Source: Microbulbifer pacificus (GTDB lineage: Bacteria > Pseudomonadota > Gammaproteobacteria > Pseudomonadales > Cellvibrionaceae). Taken from it: a DNA stretch of 64,000 nucleotides. The stretch spans positions 3,526,001 through 3,590,000 of the forward strand of contig NZ_CP137555.1 of assembly GCF_033723955.1 (NCBI RefSeq), in the 5' to 3' direction. Positions 1-10,893 of the stretch are shown piece after piece; the stretch's first letter is position 1, and the number at the start of each line of letters is the position of its first letter. Below the pieces are notes generated by a model. It ran no database searches and was not told the origin of the DNA. It saw only the letters and a program-made list of their open reading frames with translations. Made by a program: the position numbers and the translations under genes.

Positions 1-296
1 AGTTCGTCCACGCGCAGTTTTGCGCGCGCCTCCTCCCAGGATTCCCGCACCGCGCCCTGTTCGCTGCTCTCGCCGTTTTCCATAAAGCCGGCGGGCAGGG
101 TCCACAGACCGTGGCGGGGCTCGATGGCGCGTTTACACAGTAATACCCGGTCGCCCAGGTAGGGGAGGGTGCCCACGATCACGCGGGGGTTTACGTAGTG
201 AATGGCACCGCAGTCCCGGCACATGTGACGGGGGCGGTCGTCCCCGGTGGGGATCTCGAATACGACGGTGTGGCCGCAATGGCTGCAAAATTTCAT
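1..296 (-). CDS. NUDIX hydrolase with N-terminal zinc ribbon (3' end cut by window)
   Basis: About 98 residues are visible and the C-terminus lies beyond base 1. A zinc ribbon (Cys4, Cys7, Cys26, Cys29) comes first. A complete Nudix box follows, GFMENGE through REsWEEA, which matches the Gx5Ex7REUxEE pattern that binds the catalytic metal and hydrolyses nucleoside-diphosphate-linked compounds. A ribbon before the Nudix box recalls NudC-like enzymes, but this protein appears shorter at the N-terminus, so the substrate (NADH, ADP-ribose or similar) cannot be assigned. The start is the ATG at 294-296. Confidence 0.85.
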   Translation of the reverse strand, partial: MKFCSHCGHTVVFEIPTGDDRPRHMCRDCGAIHYVNPRVIVGTLPYLGDRVLLCKRAIEPRHGLWTLPAGFMENGESSEQGAVRESWEEARAKLRVDE

Positions 297-345
297 CGCG
301 GCAGTATACGCGTGATAGGCGCGGTGCGGAATTGCGTCGGCCGTC

Positions 346-1836
346 TCAGGCTTCGCGCTCCGGCTCTGGAGAGAGCGGCGTGTCCAGCTTCACCAGCTTG
401 AAGCCGGTGTAGCCATACAGCACGCTGAGTGCCGGGCTCGCGATATTGAACAGGCAGAATGGCAAGTAGAGCAGTGTTGGCACCCCGAGTACCGCGGCCA
501 TAAAGGCGCCACAGGAGTTCCAGGGTACCAGCGGCGATGTCACCGTGCCGCAGTCGGCGGCGAGGCGCGACAGGTTTTGTGGCGCCAGGCCGCGTTTTGC
601 AAACTCCGCGCGAAAAATACGGGTCGGCAATACCAGCGCGATGTACTGGTCACCTGCGACTACGTTGAGGCCAAAGGCACTGGCAAATACCGTCAGGAAC
701 AGACCGCCGATGGTTTTGGCGCGGTAAATCAGCGGGTTGATCAGTCGTTTGATCAGGCCAAATTCATCCAGCAGTGCGCCGAAGGTGACCGCCCCCATGA
801 TCAGCCACAGGGTGTGAAGCATGCTCGACATGCCGCCCCGGGACAGCAGCTGGTCTACATCGGCGACACCGGATTCCATGCGAAAACCGTTCGCCATTGC
901 CTGCCAGATGGCTTTCACCGCGCCGCCGATGCCGAGACTTTCCTCACCGGCAAATCCGGCATAGACCGCTGGTTGCATAAAGGCACCCAGGATTCCGGCA
1001 AACATGGCCGACAGCAGCAGCGAGATTGACGCGGGAAATTTGCGAACTGACATTACGACCAGCAGCAACAGCGGCAACAGGTTCCATGCGGTAATCCGGT
1101 AAATGCCGTTGAGCGAATCCAGCTCCACCACTTTTTGCAATTCGGTCTGCCCCTCGGCATCGACGCGCCCGAGACCGAGCAGGGTAAAGATCACCGCGGC
1201 AAACAGAAACGCCGGTACCGAGGTCCAGAACTGGTTGCGGATATGGGTGTAGACATTCACCTTGACCATCTGCGAGGAGAGAATCGTGGTCTCCGACAGC
1301 GGTGAAAGTTTGTCGCCGAGGTAGGCACCGGAAATGACCGCGCCCGCGGTAATCGCGGTGGAGACTTCCAGCATGCTGGCGATCCCCACCAGCCCGACGC
1401 CGATGGTGCCGGCGGTGGTCCAGGAACTGCCGATGGACAGGGCAATCACACCGCAAATCACCGCACTGGCCACGTAATACCAGGTGGGCGACAGGGCCTG
1501 GATACCGTAGTAGACCAGCGTGGGTATGGTGCCCGACAGGTTCCAGGTACCGATCAGGGCGCCCACCGCGAGCAGAATGAAAATCGCACTGGTGATGGAA
1601 GCCAACGCCCCCTGGCCGGCCTTCTGCACCGATGCCCACGAGTGTCCGTTCTTCAGCGCAATCAGTGCGGCGACCATGCAGCACACGATCAGCGCCGTCT
1701 GGATCGGGCCATCCAGCGCCTGCATGCCGAACAGGGCCAGTGCGCCGCCGATGGATACTGCCAGCGTCAGCAGCGGGATCAGCGCATCGGCGAGAGAGGG
1801 CTCGCGGATTGTGGGAGGGGCACCCGACTCTGCCAT
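346..1836 (-). CDS. nhaC: NhaC-family Na+/H+ antiporter
   Basis: A 496-residue polytopic inner-membrane protein with about 11-12 hydrophobic segments. The segment [17 protein letters not shown] in the first half, and the late region with [17 protein letters not shown], are typical of NhaC antiporters, which exchange cytoplasmic Na+ for external H+. Length is normal for the family. It lies 90 bases downstream of arcA on the same strand and may be cotranscribed with arcD-arcA. That would pair ion or amino-acid exchange with arginine catabolism, but the link is inferred from position only. Some NhaC relatives carry malate/lactate or basic amino acids, so the substrate is less certain than the family. 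Confidence 0.85.
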   Translation of the reverse strand: MAESGAPPTIREPSLADALIPLLTLAVSIGGALALFGMQALDGPIQTALIVCCMVAALIALKNGHSWASVQKAGQGALASITSAIFILLAVGALIGTWNLSGTIPTLVYYGIQALSPTWYYVASAVICGVIALSIGSSWTTAGTIGVGLVGIASMLEVSTAITAGAVISGAYLGDKLSPLSETTILSSQMVKVNVYTHIRNQFWTSVPAFLFAAVIFTLLGLGRVDAEGQTELQKVVELDSLNGIYRITAWNLLPLLLLVVMSVRKFPASISLLLSAMFAGILGAFMQPAVYAGFAGEESLGIGGAVKAIWQAMANGFRMESGVADVDQLLSRGGMSSMLHTLWLIMGAVTFGALLDEFGLIKRLINPLIYRAKTIGGLFLTVFASAFGLNVVAGDQYIALVLPTRIFRAEFAKRGLAPQNLSRLAADCGTVTSPLVPWNSCGAFMAAVLGVPTLLYLPFCLFNIASPALSVLYGYTGFKLVKLDTPLSPEPEREA

Positions 1837-1926
1837 GGTGGAGATTTCTCGTGTGGGCCGGTGGCCGGCGCTGGGCCGTCAGCTCGCACCCATTGACGGG
1901 GATGAAAAAATTCCGCAATCCATTGT

Positions 1927-3195
1927 TCAGAAATCGACAGGATCGCGCACGATCGGGCAGGTCATGCAGTGACCGCCGCCGCGACCGCGCCCGAGTTCGG
2001 CGCCGACGATGGTGACCACTTCAATACCTTCTTTGCGCAGCTGGGTATTGGTGTAGGTATTGCGGTCGTAGGCGAACACTACCCCGGGCTTTGCCGCCAC
2101 CAGGTTGTTGCCGCTGTCCCACTGTTGCCGTTCCGACGCGTAGTGGTCGCCGCCGGTCTCGACCACGCGAATTTTTTTCAGGTGCAGTGCCTTGGCAACG
2201 ACATCGACAAAGGGTTTCGTTTCCAGGGATACGTGCAAATTCTTGCCACTGTCGCCAGGGCGCAGAATCAGCGAGTGGACGTGATTCATGATTTCGGGAT
2301 ACAGCGTAACCACATCGCGGTCGGCGAAGGTGAATACGGTATCGAGATGCATGGCCGCGCGCAGTTTTGGCATCGCCGCCACGATCACCTGCTCCGCCGC
2401 TCCTTTTTCGAACAGTGCGGTGGCGAGTTGGGCAATGCCCTGGCGCGAAGTGCGTTCGCTCATGCCGATAAGCACAATACCGTTACCCACCGGCATCACA
2501 TCGCCCCCCTCCACCGTGGCGAGGCCGAAGTTTTTGTCCGGGTCTCCCCACCAGACTTCAAATTTTTCCTTGGTAAACATCGGGTGAAACTTGTAGATGG
2601 CGGTGGTGAGGAACGTCTCCTCCTTGCGCGCCGGCCAGTACAGCGGGTTCAGGGTGACGCCACCGTACAGCCAGCAGGTGGTGTCGCGGGTATACAGTGT
2701 GTTTGGCAGTGGCGGTAGTAAGTATTCGGTGGCACCGTGGGCTTCGCGCGCAAGCTCCATGTAATCGGATTTGGAGAATTCATCCGGTAGGTCGATCACC
2801 GACAGGCCGCCAATGAGATATTCGGCCAGTTCGCGCGGTTGCAGGCTTTCCAGGTAGGCGCGCGTGTCCTCCATCATGCCGAGCCCCACATTGTTGGGCG
2901 TCACCTTTCGATCCAGTAGCCACTTGCGTGCTTCCGGAATCGCCACGGCCTCGGTCAGCAGATTGTGCATTTCTACCACTTCGACGCCGAAGTCGCGCAT
3001 TTTGTTCATGAAGTCGAAATGATCGCGCTTGGCATTCTGCACCCAGAGTACATCGTCAAACAGCAGGTCGTCGCAATTGGTCGGGGTCAGGCGGGTGTGC
3101 GCCAGACTGGGGGCGCATACCATGACCTTGCGCAGCTGTCCGACTTCGGAGTGCACGCCGAGCGTGGCGGAGGATTTCGACTTGGAAGTAGCCAT
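1927..3195 (-). CDS. arcA: arginine deiminase
   Basis: Converts arginine to citrulline and ammonia in the cytoplasm, the first step of the arginine deiminase pathway. The 422-residue product has the family landmarks: [17 protein letters not shown] near the N-terminus, [11 protein letters not shown] with SERTS in the middle, MHLDTVF later, and the C-terminal GGGHCMTCP holding the catalytic Cys (about residue 410). I chose the ATG at 3193-3195 because a GAGAGAG ribosome site precedes it. A TTG at 3267 would add 24 unconserved residues that overlap arcD. arcD lies 13 bases upstream, so the two form an operon. No ornithine carbamoyltransferase (arcB) or carbamate kinase (arcC) is adjacent. Confidence 0.95.
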   Translation of the reverse strand: MATSKSKSSATLGVHSEVGQLRKVMVCAPSLAHTRLTPTNCDDLLFDDVLWVQNAKRDHFDFMNKMRDFGVEVVEMHNLLTEAVAIPEARKWLLDRKVTPNNVGLGMMEDTRAYLESLQPRELAEYLIGGLSVIDLPDEFSKSDYMELAREAHGATEYLLPPLPNTLYTRDTTCWLYGGVTLNPLYWPARKEETFLTTAIYKFHPMFTKEKFEVWWGDPDKNFGLATVEGGDVMPVGNGIVLIGMSERTSRQGIAQLATALFEKGAAEQVIVAAMPKLRAAMHLDTVFTFADRDVVTLYPEIMNHVHSLILRPGDSGKNLHVSLETKPFVDVVAKALHLKKIRVVETGGDHYASERQQWDSGNNLVAAKPGVVFAYDRNTYTNTQLRKEGIEVVTIVGAELGRGRGGGHCMTCPIVRDPVDF

Positions 3196-3208
3196 GGGAA
3201 AACTCTCT

Positions 3209-4642
3209 CTAGAGAACAATGGCACCGGTGACAAGTGAGTAGATACCGATGATGGCGCCGACCACAATGGCCGAAAACAGAATCAGCTCTGTGCGGGTAA
3301 ATGTGCGCAGGTTCAGTTCCCGCCGCGCAACTACGAACAGCAAGGTGCCGGGCGCAAACAGGATGCAGGCCAGCAACACATACACCATGCCGCCGGCCAG
3401 TATCATGAAAAAGGTATACAGCGTGGCGATGATGCCAACGATCAGTTCGCGATTGCGCAGTCGTGCAGGGTCGGATTCATAGGTCTCGCGGGTGAACGCG
3501 AGCTTGAGCCCGTAACCAGCGACCAGCAGGTACGGGATCAGCGTCATGGCACTGGTCAGCTCCAGCGTCAGGTCGAATGCGTAGCGCGCGAAGATGGTGA
3601 GAATCAGGAAAATTTGCACCAGGCTGTTGGTCAGCCACAGGGCGGTGGATGGCACTCCGTTCTGGTTTTCGTGCCCGAATACCTTGGGGACCAGGTCGTA
3701 CTTGGACGCGGTGAACAATGCTTCCGCACACAGCAGCGTCCACGCCAGATAGGCACCGAGTACGGAAACGATCAGTCCCGCGCTCACGAATATCGCGCCC
3801 CAGGTGCCGACCACCGCCTGCAGCACGCCGGCCATGGATGGCTGGCGCATTGACGCGATTTCCGGACGCATCAATACGCCGTAGGGCAGCAGAGTGACCA
3901 GGATCATCAGGCACAGTACGCCAATAAATCCCATCACCGTCGCCCAGCCCACGTCCGCGCGGTTCTTGGCGTAGCGGGAGAACACACTGGCGCCTTCCAC
4001 GCCGATAAAAACAAACACCGTAACAAGCATGGTGCGGCGCACCTGGCTCATCACGTCGGAAAAATTGTAATCACCGCCGCCCCAGAAATTGTCTACGAAC
4101 AGGTCTTTCTTGAACGCCATCGCCACAATAATGATGAACAGGATGATGGGAATGATTTTGGCAACGGTGACGATTCTGTTGATGGTTGCGGCCTGCTTGA
4201 CCCCGCGCAGAATCATGAAATGGATAGACCAAAGAATAACCGAAGAAGAAGCCACGGCAGGGATGGTGTTGCCCTCGCCAAACACCGGTATGGCCGCGCC
4301 AAGCGTGGACTTGATCAGCACGAAATAGGTGGTATTACCGAGGCAACTGCCGGCCCAGAAGCCGAAGGCGGCCATAAAGCCGATGTAGTTTCCGAAGCCG
4401 TCTTTGGCGTAGGTAAAGATACCGGCATCCAGGTCCGGCTTGCGCACCGCCAGGCTTTGGAACACGAACGCCAGCATCAACATGCCGGTACCGGCAATGC
4501 ACCACGCGATCAGCGCGCCGAACGGGCCGGTGGCATTGGCAAAGGTGGCCGGAAGCGAAAAGATACCGGCGCCGACCATCGAGCCGACGACCATGCCCAT
4601 CATGGTCGTGCGCGTCAGATGCTGTTGGGACTCTGTGCTCAT
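3209..4642 (-). CDS. arcD: arginine/ornithine antiporter, APA superfamily
   Basis: A 477-residue inner-membrane transporter with about 12 membrane segments. The N-terminal segment [18 protein letters not shown] carries the GxGIF-type unwound helix of amino acid/polyamine antiporters. It resembles ArcD-type proteins that import arginine in exchange for ornithine. First gene of a probable arcD-arcA(-nhaC) operon. With no arcB beside it to make ornithine, exchange with citrulline is an alternative. The substrate is inferred from the neighbouring arcA. Confidence 0.88.
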   Translation of the reverse strand: MSTESQQHLTRTTMMGMVVGSMVGAGIFSLPATFANATGPFGALIAWCIAGTGMLMLAFVFQSLAVRKPDLDAGIFTYAKDGFGNYIGFMAAFGFWAGSCLGNTTYFVLIKSTLGAAIPVFGEGNTIPAVASSSVILWSIHFMILRGVKQAATINRIVTVAKIIPIILFIIIVAMAFKKDLFVDNFWGGGDYNFSDVMSQVRRTMLVTVFVFIGVEGASVFSRYAKNRADVGWATVMGFIGVLCLMILVTLLPYGVLMRPEIASMRQPSMAGVLQAVVGTWGAIFVSAGLIVSVLGAYLAWTLLCAEALFTASKYDLVPKVFGHENQNGVPSTALWLTNSLVQIFLILTIFARYAFDLTLELTSAMTLIPYLLVAGYGLKLAFTRETYESDPARLRNRELIVGIIATLYTFFMILAGGMVYVLLACILFAPGTLLFVVARRELNLRTFTRTELILFSAIVVGAIIGIYSLVTGAIVL

Positions 4643-4750
4643 TGAAATACAGCCGGTAGATAACTGTTTTCAGTGTAGTTGCCAAGGTGAATTTGGGCGC
4701 CGGGCTGGTTCAAGGCGATTTGTTATGACTAGCACCTTTGATATAGCGAC

Positions 4751-6043
4751 TTAATTGCGTGCGGCTTCGGCGGCGCGAACTTGGCGGTGGCTCGCCACGG
4801 AGAAATAGCCGTACAGTCCTAGCATCGAGATCATGTAGGCCACGGCCGCACCGGTCGCTCCCAGCCTGGGAACCATGATCAGCAGTAGCAGGGCCTGTAG
4901 CAGTGCGGCGAGTGCCAGAGCGGGAAAGATGATTCGGTTCTGCTTCTGGTGTTTCAGATAAATCGGTGCGACGCCCATGATAACGGTGGCCGAGGTGGTG
5001 ATTGCGAGAATGCGGAAGGCGGGGGTTCCCTCTGTGACGAAATCCGGGTGAAAAAGACCGAGAATTTCCTCGGTGAAGGTCAGGGCGATTACCAGGAAAA
5101 GTCCCAGCGCAGGCAGCATCCACTGCAAGCGCTGGATGCGCAAGCGCTGCAGTGCGGCATGATCGCCGGTTTCCAGGATAATCGACATTTCCCGCGCATA
5201 CACACGGTTCGTTGCCGCCGCCAGTACCGCAGCCAGGCCGGCAGTGGACAGGGCCGCGGCATAGGCACCAGTTGCCGCGGACGAAGGCTGTAGCCAGTCG
5301 AGCAGGATGATGACGATCTGCGCAATGATGCCCATGGACAGGCGATAGAACCAGAAGGGGCTCACGTCTCGCTGCCAGGAAAAGTCAATTTTCTCCGGGG
5401 GCCGGGCAGCAGGTCGCGATGGCCACGCCTTCTTCAACCAGTAGATTGCGAGCATCAGCCCAAAGCACCAGGCAATCAGCCAGCAGAGAATGCCGAGAGC
5501 GCCGCTTTTTTGTGACGTCGTGAGCAGCGCCACACCGATACACACCAGGGTGAGAGTGGGCACGACCAGATAGGTGACCGCGGCTGCGCGCACACAGTCG
5601 CCGGTGGCGCTGATCACGGCGCAGAGATAGTAGGTCAATGCGCCGAGGGGCAACGCGAACAGACCGTAATGGATGGCCTTCATGGCATCCGGTGAATATT
5701 CGCGAAGTTCCGTCGCCCACAGCAGCGTCAGCGCCGCGACCACAATAGAGCCAATGATCAGACGGGTTATGGAGAACACAAAATAGTGTGCTGCGTGGCC
5801 GTGATGCTGGCGGGCAAATTTTGCCGGCATCATTCTGATGGCGTATTTGTCCAGACCTTGTGAGGTGATTGCCAGGATCAGCAGGAATATCGCGACCGCT
5901 ACCACATAGTTTTCGTACTCGTCCACAGACAGGTTGCGCGCCAGGATCAGGTTGATCAGGAAAATAACGCCGTGCCCAGTAAATGCGATGGCGGCCAGCT
6001 TGCCGACTTCACTGAAATGTTCACGTCTGGAGGCGATTAACAT
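4751..6043 (-). CDS. polysaccharide/lipid-linked oligosaccharide flippase-like membrane protein (MOP superfamily)
   Basis: A 430-residue protein with about 12-14 hydrophobic helices. It opens EVGKLAAIAFTGHGVIFLINLILARNLSVDEYENYVVAVAI, written here as the pattern of Wzx/RfbX-type proteins in which a first helix pair is followed by an LxxxEYG-like turn. Such proteins flip lipid-linked sugars across the inner membrane. No glycosyltransferase gene is nearby, so the substrate is unknown. I chose the ATG at 6041-6043. A GTG at 6133 would add 30 residues without membrane character. Neither start has a strong ribosome site. Confidence 0.65.
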   Translation of the reverse strand: MLIASRREHFSEVGKLAAIAFTGHGVIFLINLILARNLSVDEYENYVVAVAIFLLILAITSQGLDKYAIRMMPAKFARQHHGHAAHYFVFSITRLIIGSIVVAALTLLWATELREYSPDAMKAIHYGLFALPLGALTYYLCAVISATGDCVRAAAVTYLVVPTLTLVCIGVALLTTSQKSGALGILCWLIAWCFGLMLAIYWLKKAWPSRPAARPPEKIDFSWQRDVSPFWFYRLSMGIIAQIVIILLDWLQPSSAATGAYAAALSTAGLAAVLAAATNRVYAREMSIILETGDHAALQRLRIQRLQWMLPALGLFLVIALTFTEEILGLFHPDFVTEGTPAFRILAITTSATVIMGVAPIYLKHQKQNRIIFPALALAALLQALLLLIMVPRLGATGAAVAYMISMLGLYGYFSVASHRQVRAAEAARN

Positions 6044-6297
6044 CGTATTTGACAACTGCCGGGTGCTGTTTGTATGACGAGCGCTGGGGCGTGGATATCC
6101 CGCGCAAAGTTTAGTCCGGTGTATCGCGGACACCGCAGCGCTCGAATATTTTCTAACCTGCGGGTCAGCGACTTCTCACCGTTTGCGCGCCTATCCGGTC
6201 TTTTGGCACACGCTTAGTCGCGCTGTGCGGTTTCGCAAGGTGTGCCATCTATAGTTGAAGCATGAGTCGTAGTGCTAAAGGCGGTGTGTTTTAGCTG

Positions 6298-7602
6298 ATG
6301 TTCAGATCCCATTTTCCTGCGCCGTTCTCTGCTCTGTTTATTGCGGCGCTCATCTTTGTGTGCGTAAGTGCCTGCTCAGACAAAGGCAAGGACACGCCAC
6401 CATCCAAGCCGCCACCGGTGGAAGTACTCGCGGTGCGCGCGCATCAGGTGATTCCCCGCTATGAATATGTAGGTCGGGTCGAGGCCACCGATGAATTCAT
6501 GGTGAGGCCGCGGGTGGAGGGCTTTATCCAGAGCCGCAATTTTGTCGAGGGACAGATGGTGCAGGAGGGCGAGCTGCTCTATGTGATCGATCCCAGGCCA
6601 TTTGTCGCCGCGCTGGAAAATCAGCGCGCGAACCTAGCCCAGGCACAGTCTGCGCTGGTGATCGCCGAGCGCAATTTCCGTCGCGGAAGTGAACTGGTGC
6701 GCACCGGCGCCATCAGCAAGGTGCAAATGGATGAACTCGCCGGTACTTACGAAGCGGCCCAGTCGCAGATGGAGGCGATGAAGGCGAATGTCGATACGGC
6801 CGAACTCAACCTGAGTTTCACCCAGATCCGTGCGCCACTCACCGGCATCATCGGTCGCAGCCAGTTTACCGATGGCTCGCTGGTAGGGCCGAACTCCGAT
6901 CCGCTGACATCCGTCGTGCGCATGGACCCGATCTTCGTGAATTTTGAGGTCCCCGAGCACCGTCTGTTCGTGGTGCAGGAAGAGGCGGCGAGACGCCGCC
7001 AACAGGGGATCGCGCCGGAACGACGGGAGGTGCGTATCAAGCAGCCCAATGGGGAGCTCTATCCCCATCCCGGGATCATCGTATTTGTCGACAATCAGAT
7101 CGACCAGACCACTGGCTCGGCGCTGGTGCGTGCGCGCTTCCCCAATCCCGAACATTTGCTGGTGCAGGGTCAGTTTGCACGGGTGGAAATCAGTGTTTTT
7201 TCCGGCAAGGACGCCATCAAGCCGCTGATCCCCCAGGCCTCGGTACAGGAGGATATGCAGGGGCGCTTCGTGTACGTGGTCGATGGCGAAAATATTGCGC
7301 GCAAGCGCTATCTGGAACTGGGGCAGCGGGAAGGGGAGCTGTGGGCCGTGGAGCAGGGACTCCAGCCGGGAGAGCGGCTTATCGTCAATGGTCTGCAGCG
7401 GGTTACGGCCGGTGAGCCAGTGACGCCGCAGAACACTGCGTTGAATCCCTACAAAGGATTGAAAACGGTAACGCCACCGGGCACCGCAAGCCCGGTGATG
7501 CAGCTGCCCGGTGAGGAAGTGCTGGAGAGGGGACGCGAAAAATCCGGTGCCGATGAATCGACACGGGGCAGGGAGCCGGATGCGTACCTTGACGGCAAGT
7601 AA
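6298..7602 (+). CDS. RND efflux system periplasmic adaptor, lipoprotein
   Basis: A 434-residue MexA/AcrA-type membrane fusion protein that links an inner-membrane RND pump to an outer-membrane channel. A signal peptide with lipobox VSAC (Cys26) anchors it. Next come the lipoyl half-motif (RPRVEGFIQSRNFVEGQMV), an alpha-helical hairpin (about residues 100-160) and the second lipoyl half (IRAPLTGIIGRSQFTDG). A beta-barrel and membrane-proximal domain follow. The pump gene starts 39 bases after its stop, so they form an operon. No TolC-type channel gene or regulator is adjacent; the channel is presumably encoded elsewhere. Confidence 0.93.
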   Translation: MFRSHFPAPFSALFIAALIFVCVSACSDKGKDTPPSKPPPVEVLAVRAHQVIPRYEYVGRVEATDEFMVRPRVEGFIQSRNFVEGQMVQEGELLYVIDPRPFVAALENQRANLAQAQSALVIAERNFRRGSELVRTGAISKVQMDELAGTYEAAQSQMEAMKANVDTAELNLSFTQIRAPLTGIIGRSQFTDGSLVGPNSDPLTSVVRMDPIFVNFEVPEHRLFVVQEEAARRRQQGIAPERREVRIKQPNGELYPHPGIIVFVDNQIDQTTGSALVRARFPNPEHLLVQGQFARVEISVFSGKDAIKPLIPQASVQEDMQGRFVYVVDGENIARKRYLELGQREGELWAVEQGLQPGERLIVNGLQRVTAGEPVTPQNTALNPYKGLKTVTPPGTASPVMQLPGEEVLERGREKSGADESTRGREPDAYLDGK

Positions 7603-7641
7603 TCCCGGGCGGGCGGCGCGCTCGCGAAGGACACGTGGGCG

Positions 7642-10600
7642 ATGATCAGCGCCACCTTTATCCGTCGTCCGCGCTTCGCGCTGGTCATTTCAATCCTGAT
7701 CAGCCTGGCGGGGATATTGACCATACCGCTGTTGCCGATTGCGCAGTTCCCGGACATCGCGCCACCGACGATAAGGGTGAGTGCATCCTTCCCCGGGGCC
7801 AGTGCTGAAGTGATGCGCGACAGCGTGGCGATCCCCATCGAATCACAGGTCAATGGCGTGGAGGGGATGCAGTACATGTCCTCCACTAGCAGCAGCGACG
7901 GCACTTACAGCCTGACGGTCACCTTCGACAGCGGTTACGACGGGGACATCGCGCAGGTGAACGTACAGAACCGGGTGCAGCAGGCGACCCCAAGCCTCCC
8001 GGAGGAGGTGACCCGCAGTGGTGTGACGGTAGAAAAAAGATCCAACACCATATTGCTGGTGGTGAATCTACTCTCTCCAGAGAATACGTTCGATACGCTG
8101 TTTCTCGCCAATTACGGTGAAATATTTATCCGCGATGAACTGGCACGCCTCGATGGCGTCAGTGACGTGCAGATTCTCGGCGCCCAAGATTACTCGATGC
8201 GACTGTGGCTCAACCCCGACAAAATGGCTGCACTCGATGTGACCGCTGGCGATGTGATTGCCGCAGTTCGTGCGCAAAACCTGCAGGTAGCGGCCGGCAG
8301 TATCGGCGCACCGCCAATCCAGAAAGAGCAGCAATTCCAGTACAGCATTATCGCGCGGGGGCGACTGGAAAGCCCTGATGAATTTTCCAATATCAGTATC
8401 CGCTCAACACCCAACGGCGCCATTGTGCGCTTACGGGATATTGCACGCATCGAACTCGGTAGTTTGAGTTACGCCGCATTCGGGGAACTGGATAACAAGC
8501 CTTCGGCCGTTATTGCGGTCTATCAGCTGCCGGATGCCAATGCCCTGAATGTGGCAGATGCCGTGCGGGAAAAAATGGCGGAGCTTTCCAAGCGCTTCCC
8601 CGACGGTCTGAAGGCGGAAATCCTTTACGACACCACGGATTTTGTGCGCGCTTCCATTAAGGAAGTGGTGGAGACACTGGTAATTGCCTTGTTACTCGTG
8701 ATTGTGGTGGTGTTTATCTTCCTGCAGGACTGGCGTGCGACGCTGATTCCCGCGATTGCGATTCCAGTTTCGCTGGTCGGTACCTTTGCGGTGATGTATG
8801 CGCTGGGAATGACGGTCAATACGGTGACGCTGTTCGCGCTGATTCTCGCCATTGGCATCGTGGTGGACGACGCCATCATCGTGGTGGAAAACACCCAACG
8901 GCTGTTGAGCGAAGGGCTGCCGCCGCAGGAGGCGACGATGGAGTCCATGCGCGAGGTGACCGGGCCGATCGTTGCCACTACTGCAGTGCTGTTTGCGGTA
9001 TTCGTACCGGTCATGTTGATGCCGGGTCTGACCGGGAAAATGTATCAGCAGTTTGCCCTCACTATTTCCATTGCAGTCCTCATTTCCAGTATCAACGCCC
9101 TGACATTGAGTCCTGCGCTCAGCGCATTATTGCTGCGTCCCACCAAGGGCGAGGGCGAACACGGCGAGCGGTTGACGGGGGTATTCGGGTTTTTTAATCG
9201 CTTTCTACGCCGTGCCACCCATCTCTATATTCAGATCGTGGAATTCTGCGTGCGGCGCCCACTCATCGGGCTGGCGACGATTGCCGGTGCCGTTACCCTG
9301 TGTGCGTGGCTTTTTACCGCGGTGCCGACGGGGTTTATTCCCGATGAAGACCAGGGCTTCTTCATGATGAATGTGCAGTTGCCCGATGGTGCATCACTGC
9401 GGCGCACGGTGAATGTAGTGGAGGGGCTGAGCGACAATGTTCGCAAGCTGGATGGTGTGGCACACGTGATGGCTGTGCCTGGCTTCAGCCTGCTTTCCGG
9501 TAGTCTCACATCGAATACCGCGTTCATGATCGTGATACTGCATCCCTGGGAAGAGCGCACAACACCGGCGCTGAACCAGTTTGCAATCCTCGGCAAGGTG
9601 CAGCAGCTGGGCGCTGCGGTGTCCGAGGCACAAGTGCAGGCGTTTCCGGTACCGGCGCTGCCGGGCCTCGGTACCATCGGCGGCTTCGAATTTATTCTGC
9701 AGGATTTGCAGGGGCGGCCGATTCAGGAACTGGCTAATGTGCTCTATGCGCTGCTGGAAGAAGCCAACCAGCGCCCGGAGATCGGGCGCGCCTTCACCAC
9801 TTATCAGGCTTCGACCCCGCAGTTGCAGTTAAATGTGGACAAGGACAAGGCTCACATCCTGGGGCTGCAGTTGTCCGATGTGTACCTCACGCTGCAGACG
9901 TACCTGGGCGGGTTCTATGTCAACGACTTCAACCGGTTTGGCAGGATGTTCCGGGTGATGGCGCAGGCCGATGCACAGTTTCGCGATGACGAGCAGGATC
10001 TGAACGGTTTTTTCGTGCGCGCCAATAGCGGTGGCCTGGTGCCGGTCAGCTCGGTGGCAGAAGTGGTGCCGAGCATCGGTCCACAGACGGTGAACCGCTA
10101 CAACCTATACAACAGTATCAGTGTCAACGGCGTGCCGGCTCCGGGCTATGCCAGCGGCCAGGCGATGCGGGCCATGGAGGAACTGGGGGCGCAGTTGCCA
10201 CAGGGCTACAGCTACGAATGGACCGGTTCCAGCCTGGAGGAAATCAGCGCCGGCTATGTGGCACCGATCCTGTTCTCACTCGCGGTGCTGTTTGCCTACC
10301 TGTTTCTGGTTGCCCAGTACGAGAGCTGGTCAATTCCGATCGCGGTACTGCTGGCGATTCCCATCGCCATCGGCGGCGGTCTGCTGGCGTGCTGGCTGAT
10401 GGGGCATGAAAACAACCTCTATACCCAGATTGGCCTGGTGCTGCTGATTGCGATGGCGGCGAAGACGGCGATTCTTATGGTGGAGTTCGCCATGCTGCAG
10501 CGGGATTCGGGGAAATCGGTGCAGGAGTCCGCACTGGAGGCCACACGCCTGCGCTTTCGCGCGGTGCTGATGACGGCACTGTCGTTTGTGCTGGGCATTT

Positions 10601-10821
10601 TTCCGCTGGTCATCGCCACCGGCGCCGGTGCCGCCAGTCGCGTATCTCTCGGACTCGCGGTGTTCGGTGGCATGGTTGCTGCAAGTATCCTGTCGACGTT
10701 CCTGATACCGATTTATTACGCGCTGGTGCAGTCCGTGCGGGAGAAAGTAAAGGGTGGTCATAAACCCAAGCACCGGGGTGAGGAAGGGACGCGTTCATCA
10801 TCCCCGGAACCACAGGGGTGA
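7642..10821 (+). CDS. RND multidrug efflux pump, inner-membrane permease (AcrB/MexB type)
   Basis: The 1059-residue length is standard for hydrophobe/amphiphile efflux pumps. It opens MISATFIRRPRFALVIS like AcrB relatives. The helix-4 proton-relay motif GIVVDDAIIVVENTQR carries the paired aspartates. Two large periplasmic loops separate two sets of six membrane helices, and the last helix set ends GAASRVSLGLAVFGGM. It expels drugs or other amphiphiles using the proton gradient together with the adaptor encoded just upstream. The specific substrate cannot be read from the sequence. The C-terminal tail after VREK is short, polar and charged. Confidence 0.95.
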   Translation: MISATFIRRPRFALVISILISLAGILTIPLLPIAQFPDIAPPTIRVSASFPGASAEVMRDSVAIPIESQVNGVEGMQYMSSTSSSDGTYSLTVTFDSGYDGDIAQVNVQNRVQQATPSLPEEVTRSGVTVEKRSNTILLVVNLLSPENTFDTLFLANYGEIFIRDELARLDGVSDVQILGAQDYSMRLWLNPDKMAALDVTAGDVIAAVRAQNLQVAAGSIGAPPIQKEQQFQYSIIARGRLESPDEFSNISIRSTPNGAIVRLRDIARIELGSLSYAAFGELDNKPSAVIAVYQLPDANALNVADAVREKMAELSKRFPDGLKAEILYDTTDFVRASIKEVVETLVIALLLVIVVVFIFLQDWRATLIPAIAIPVSLVGTFAVMYALGMTVNTVTLFALILAIGIVVDDAIIVVENTQRLLSEGLPPQEATMESMREVTGPIVATTAVLFAVFVPVMLMPGLTGKMYQQFALTISIAVLISSINALTLSPALSALLLRPTKGEGEHGERLTGVFGFFNRFLRRATHLYIQIVEFCVRRPLIGLATIAGAVTLCAWLFTAVPTGFIPDEDQGFFMMNVQLPDGASLRRTVNVVEGLSDNVRKLDGVAHVMAVPGFSLLSGSLTSNTAFMIVILHPWEERTTPALNQFAILGKVQQLGAAVSEAQVQAFPVPALPGLGTIGGFEFILQDLQGRPIQELANVLYALLEEANQRPEIGRAFTTYQASTPQLQLNVDKDKAHILGLQLSDVYLTLQTYLGGFYVNDFNRFGRMFRVMAQADAQFRDDEQDLNGFFVRANSGGLVPVSSVAEVVPSIGPQTVNRYNLYNSISVNGVPAPGYASGQAMRAMEELGAQLPQGYSYEWTGSSLEEISAGYVAPILFSLAVLFAYLFLVAQYESWSIPIAVLLAIPIAIGGGLLACWLMGHENNLYTQIGLVLLIAMAAKTAILMVEFAMLQRDSGKSVQESALEATRLRFRAVLMTALSFVLGIFPLVIATGAGAASRVSLGLAVFGGMVAASILSTFLIPIYYALVQSVREKVKGGHKPKHRGEEGTRSSSPEPQG

Positions 10822-10893
10822 GGACCATCCGCAATCGGGGTATAGTTCTAGAAGTTTCGTATGCACCACCAGTGCAGGAAACGGTGCCAGAGT

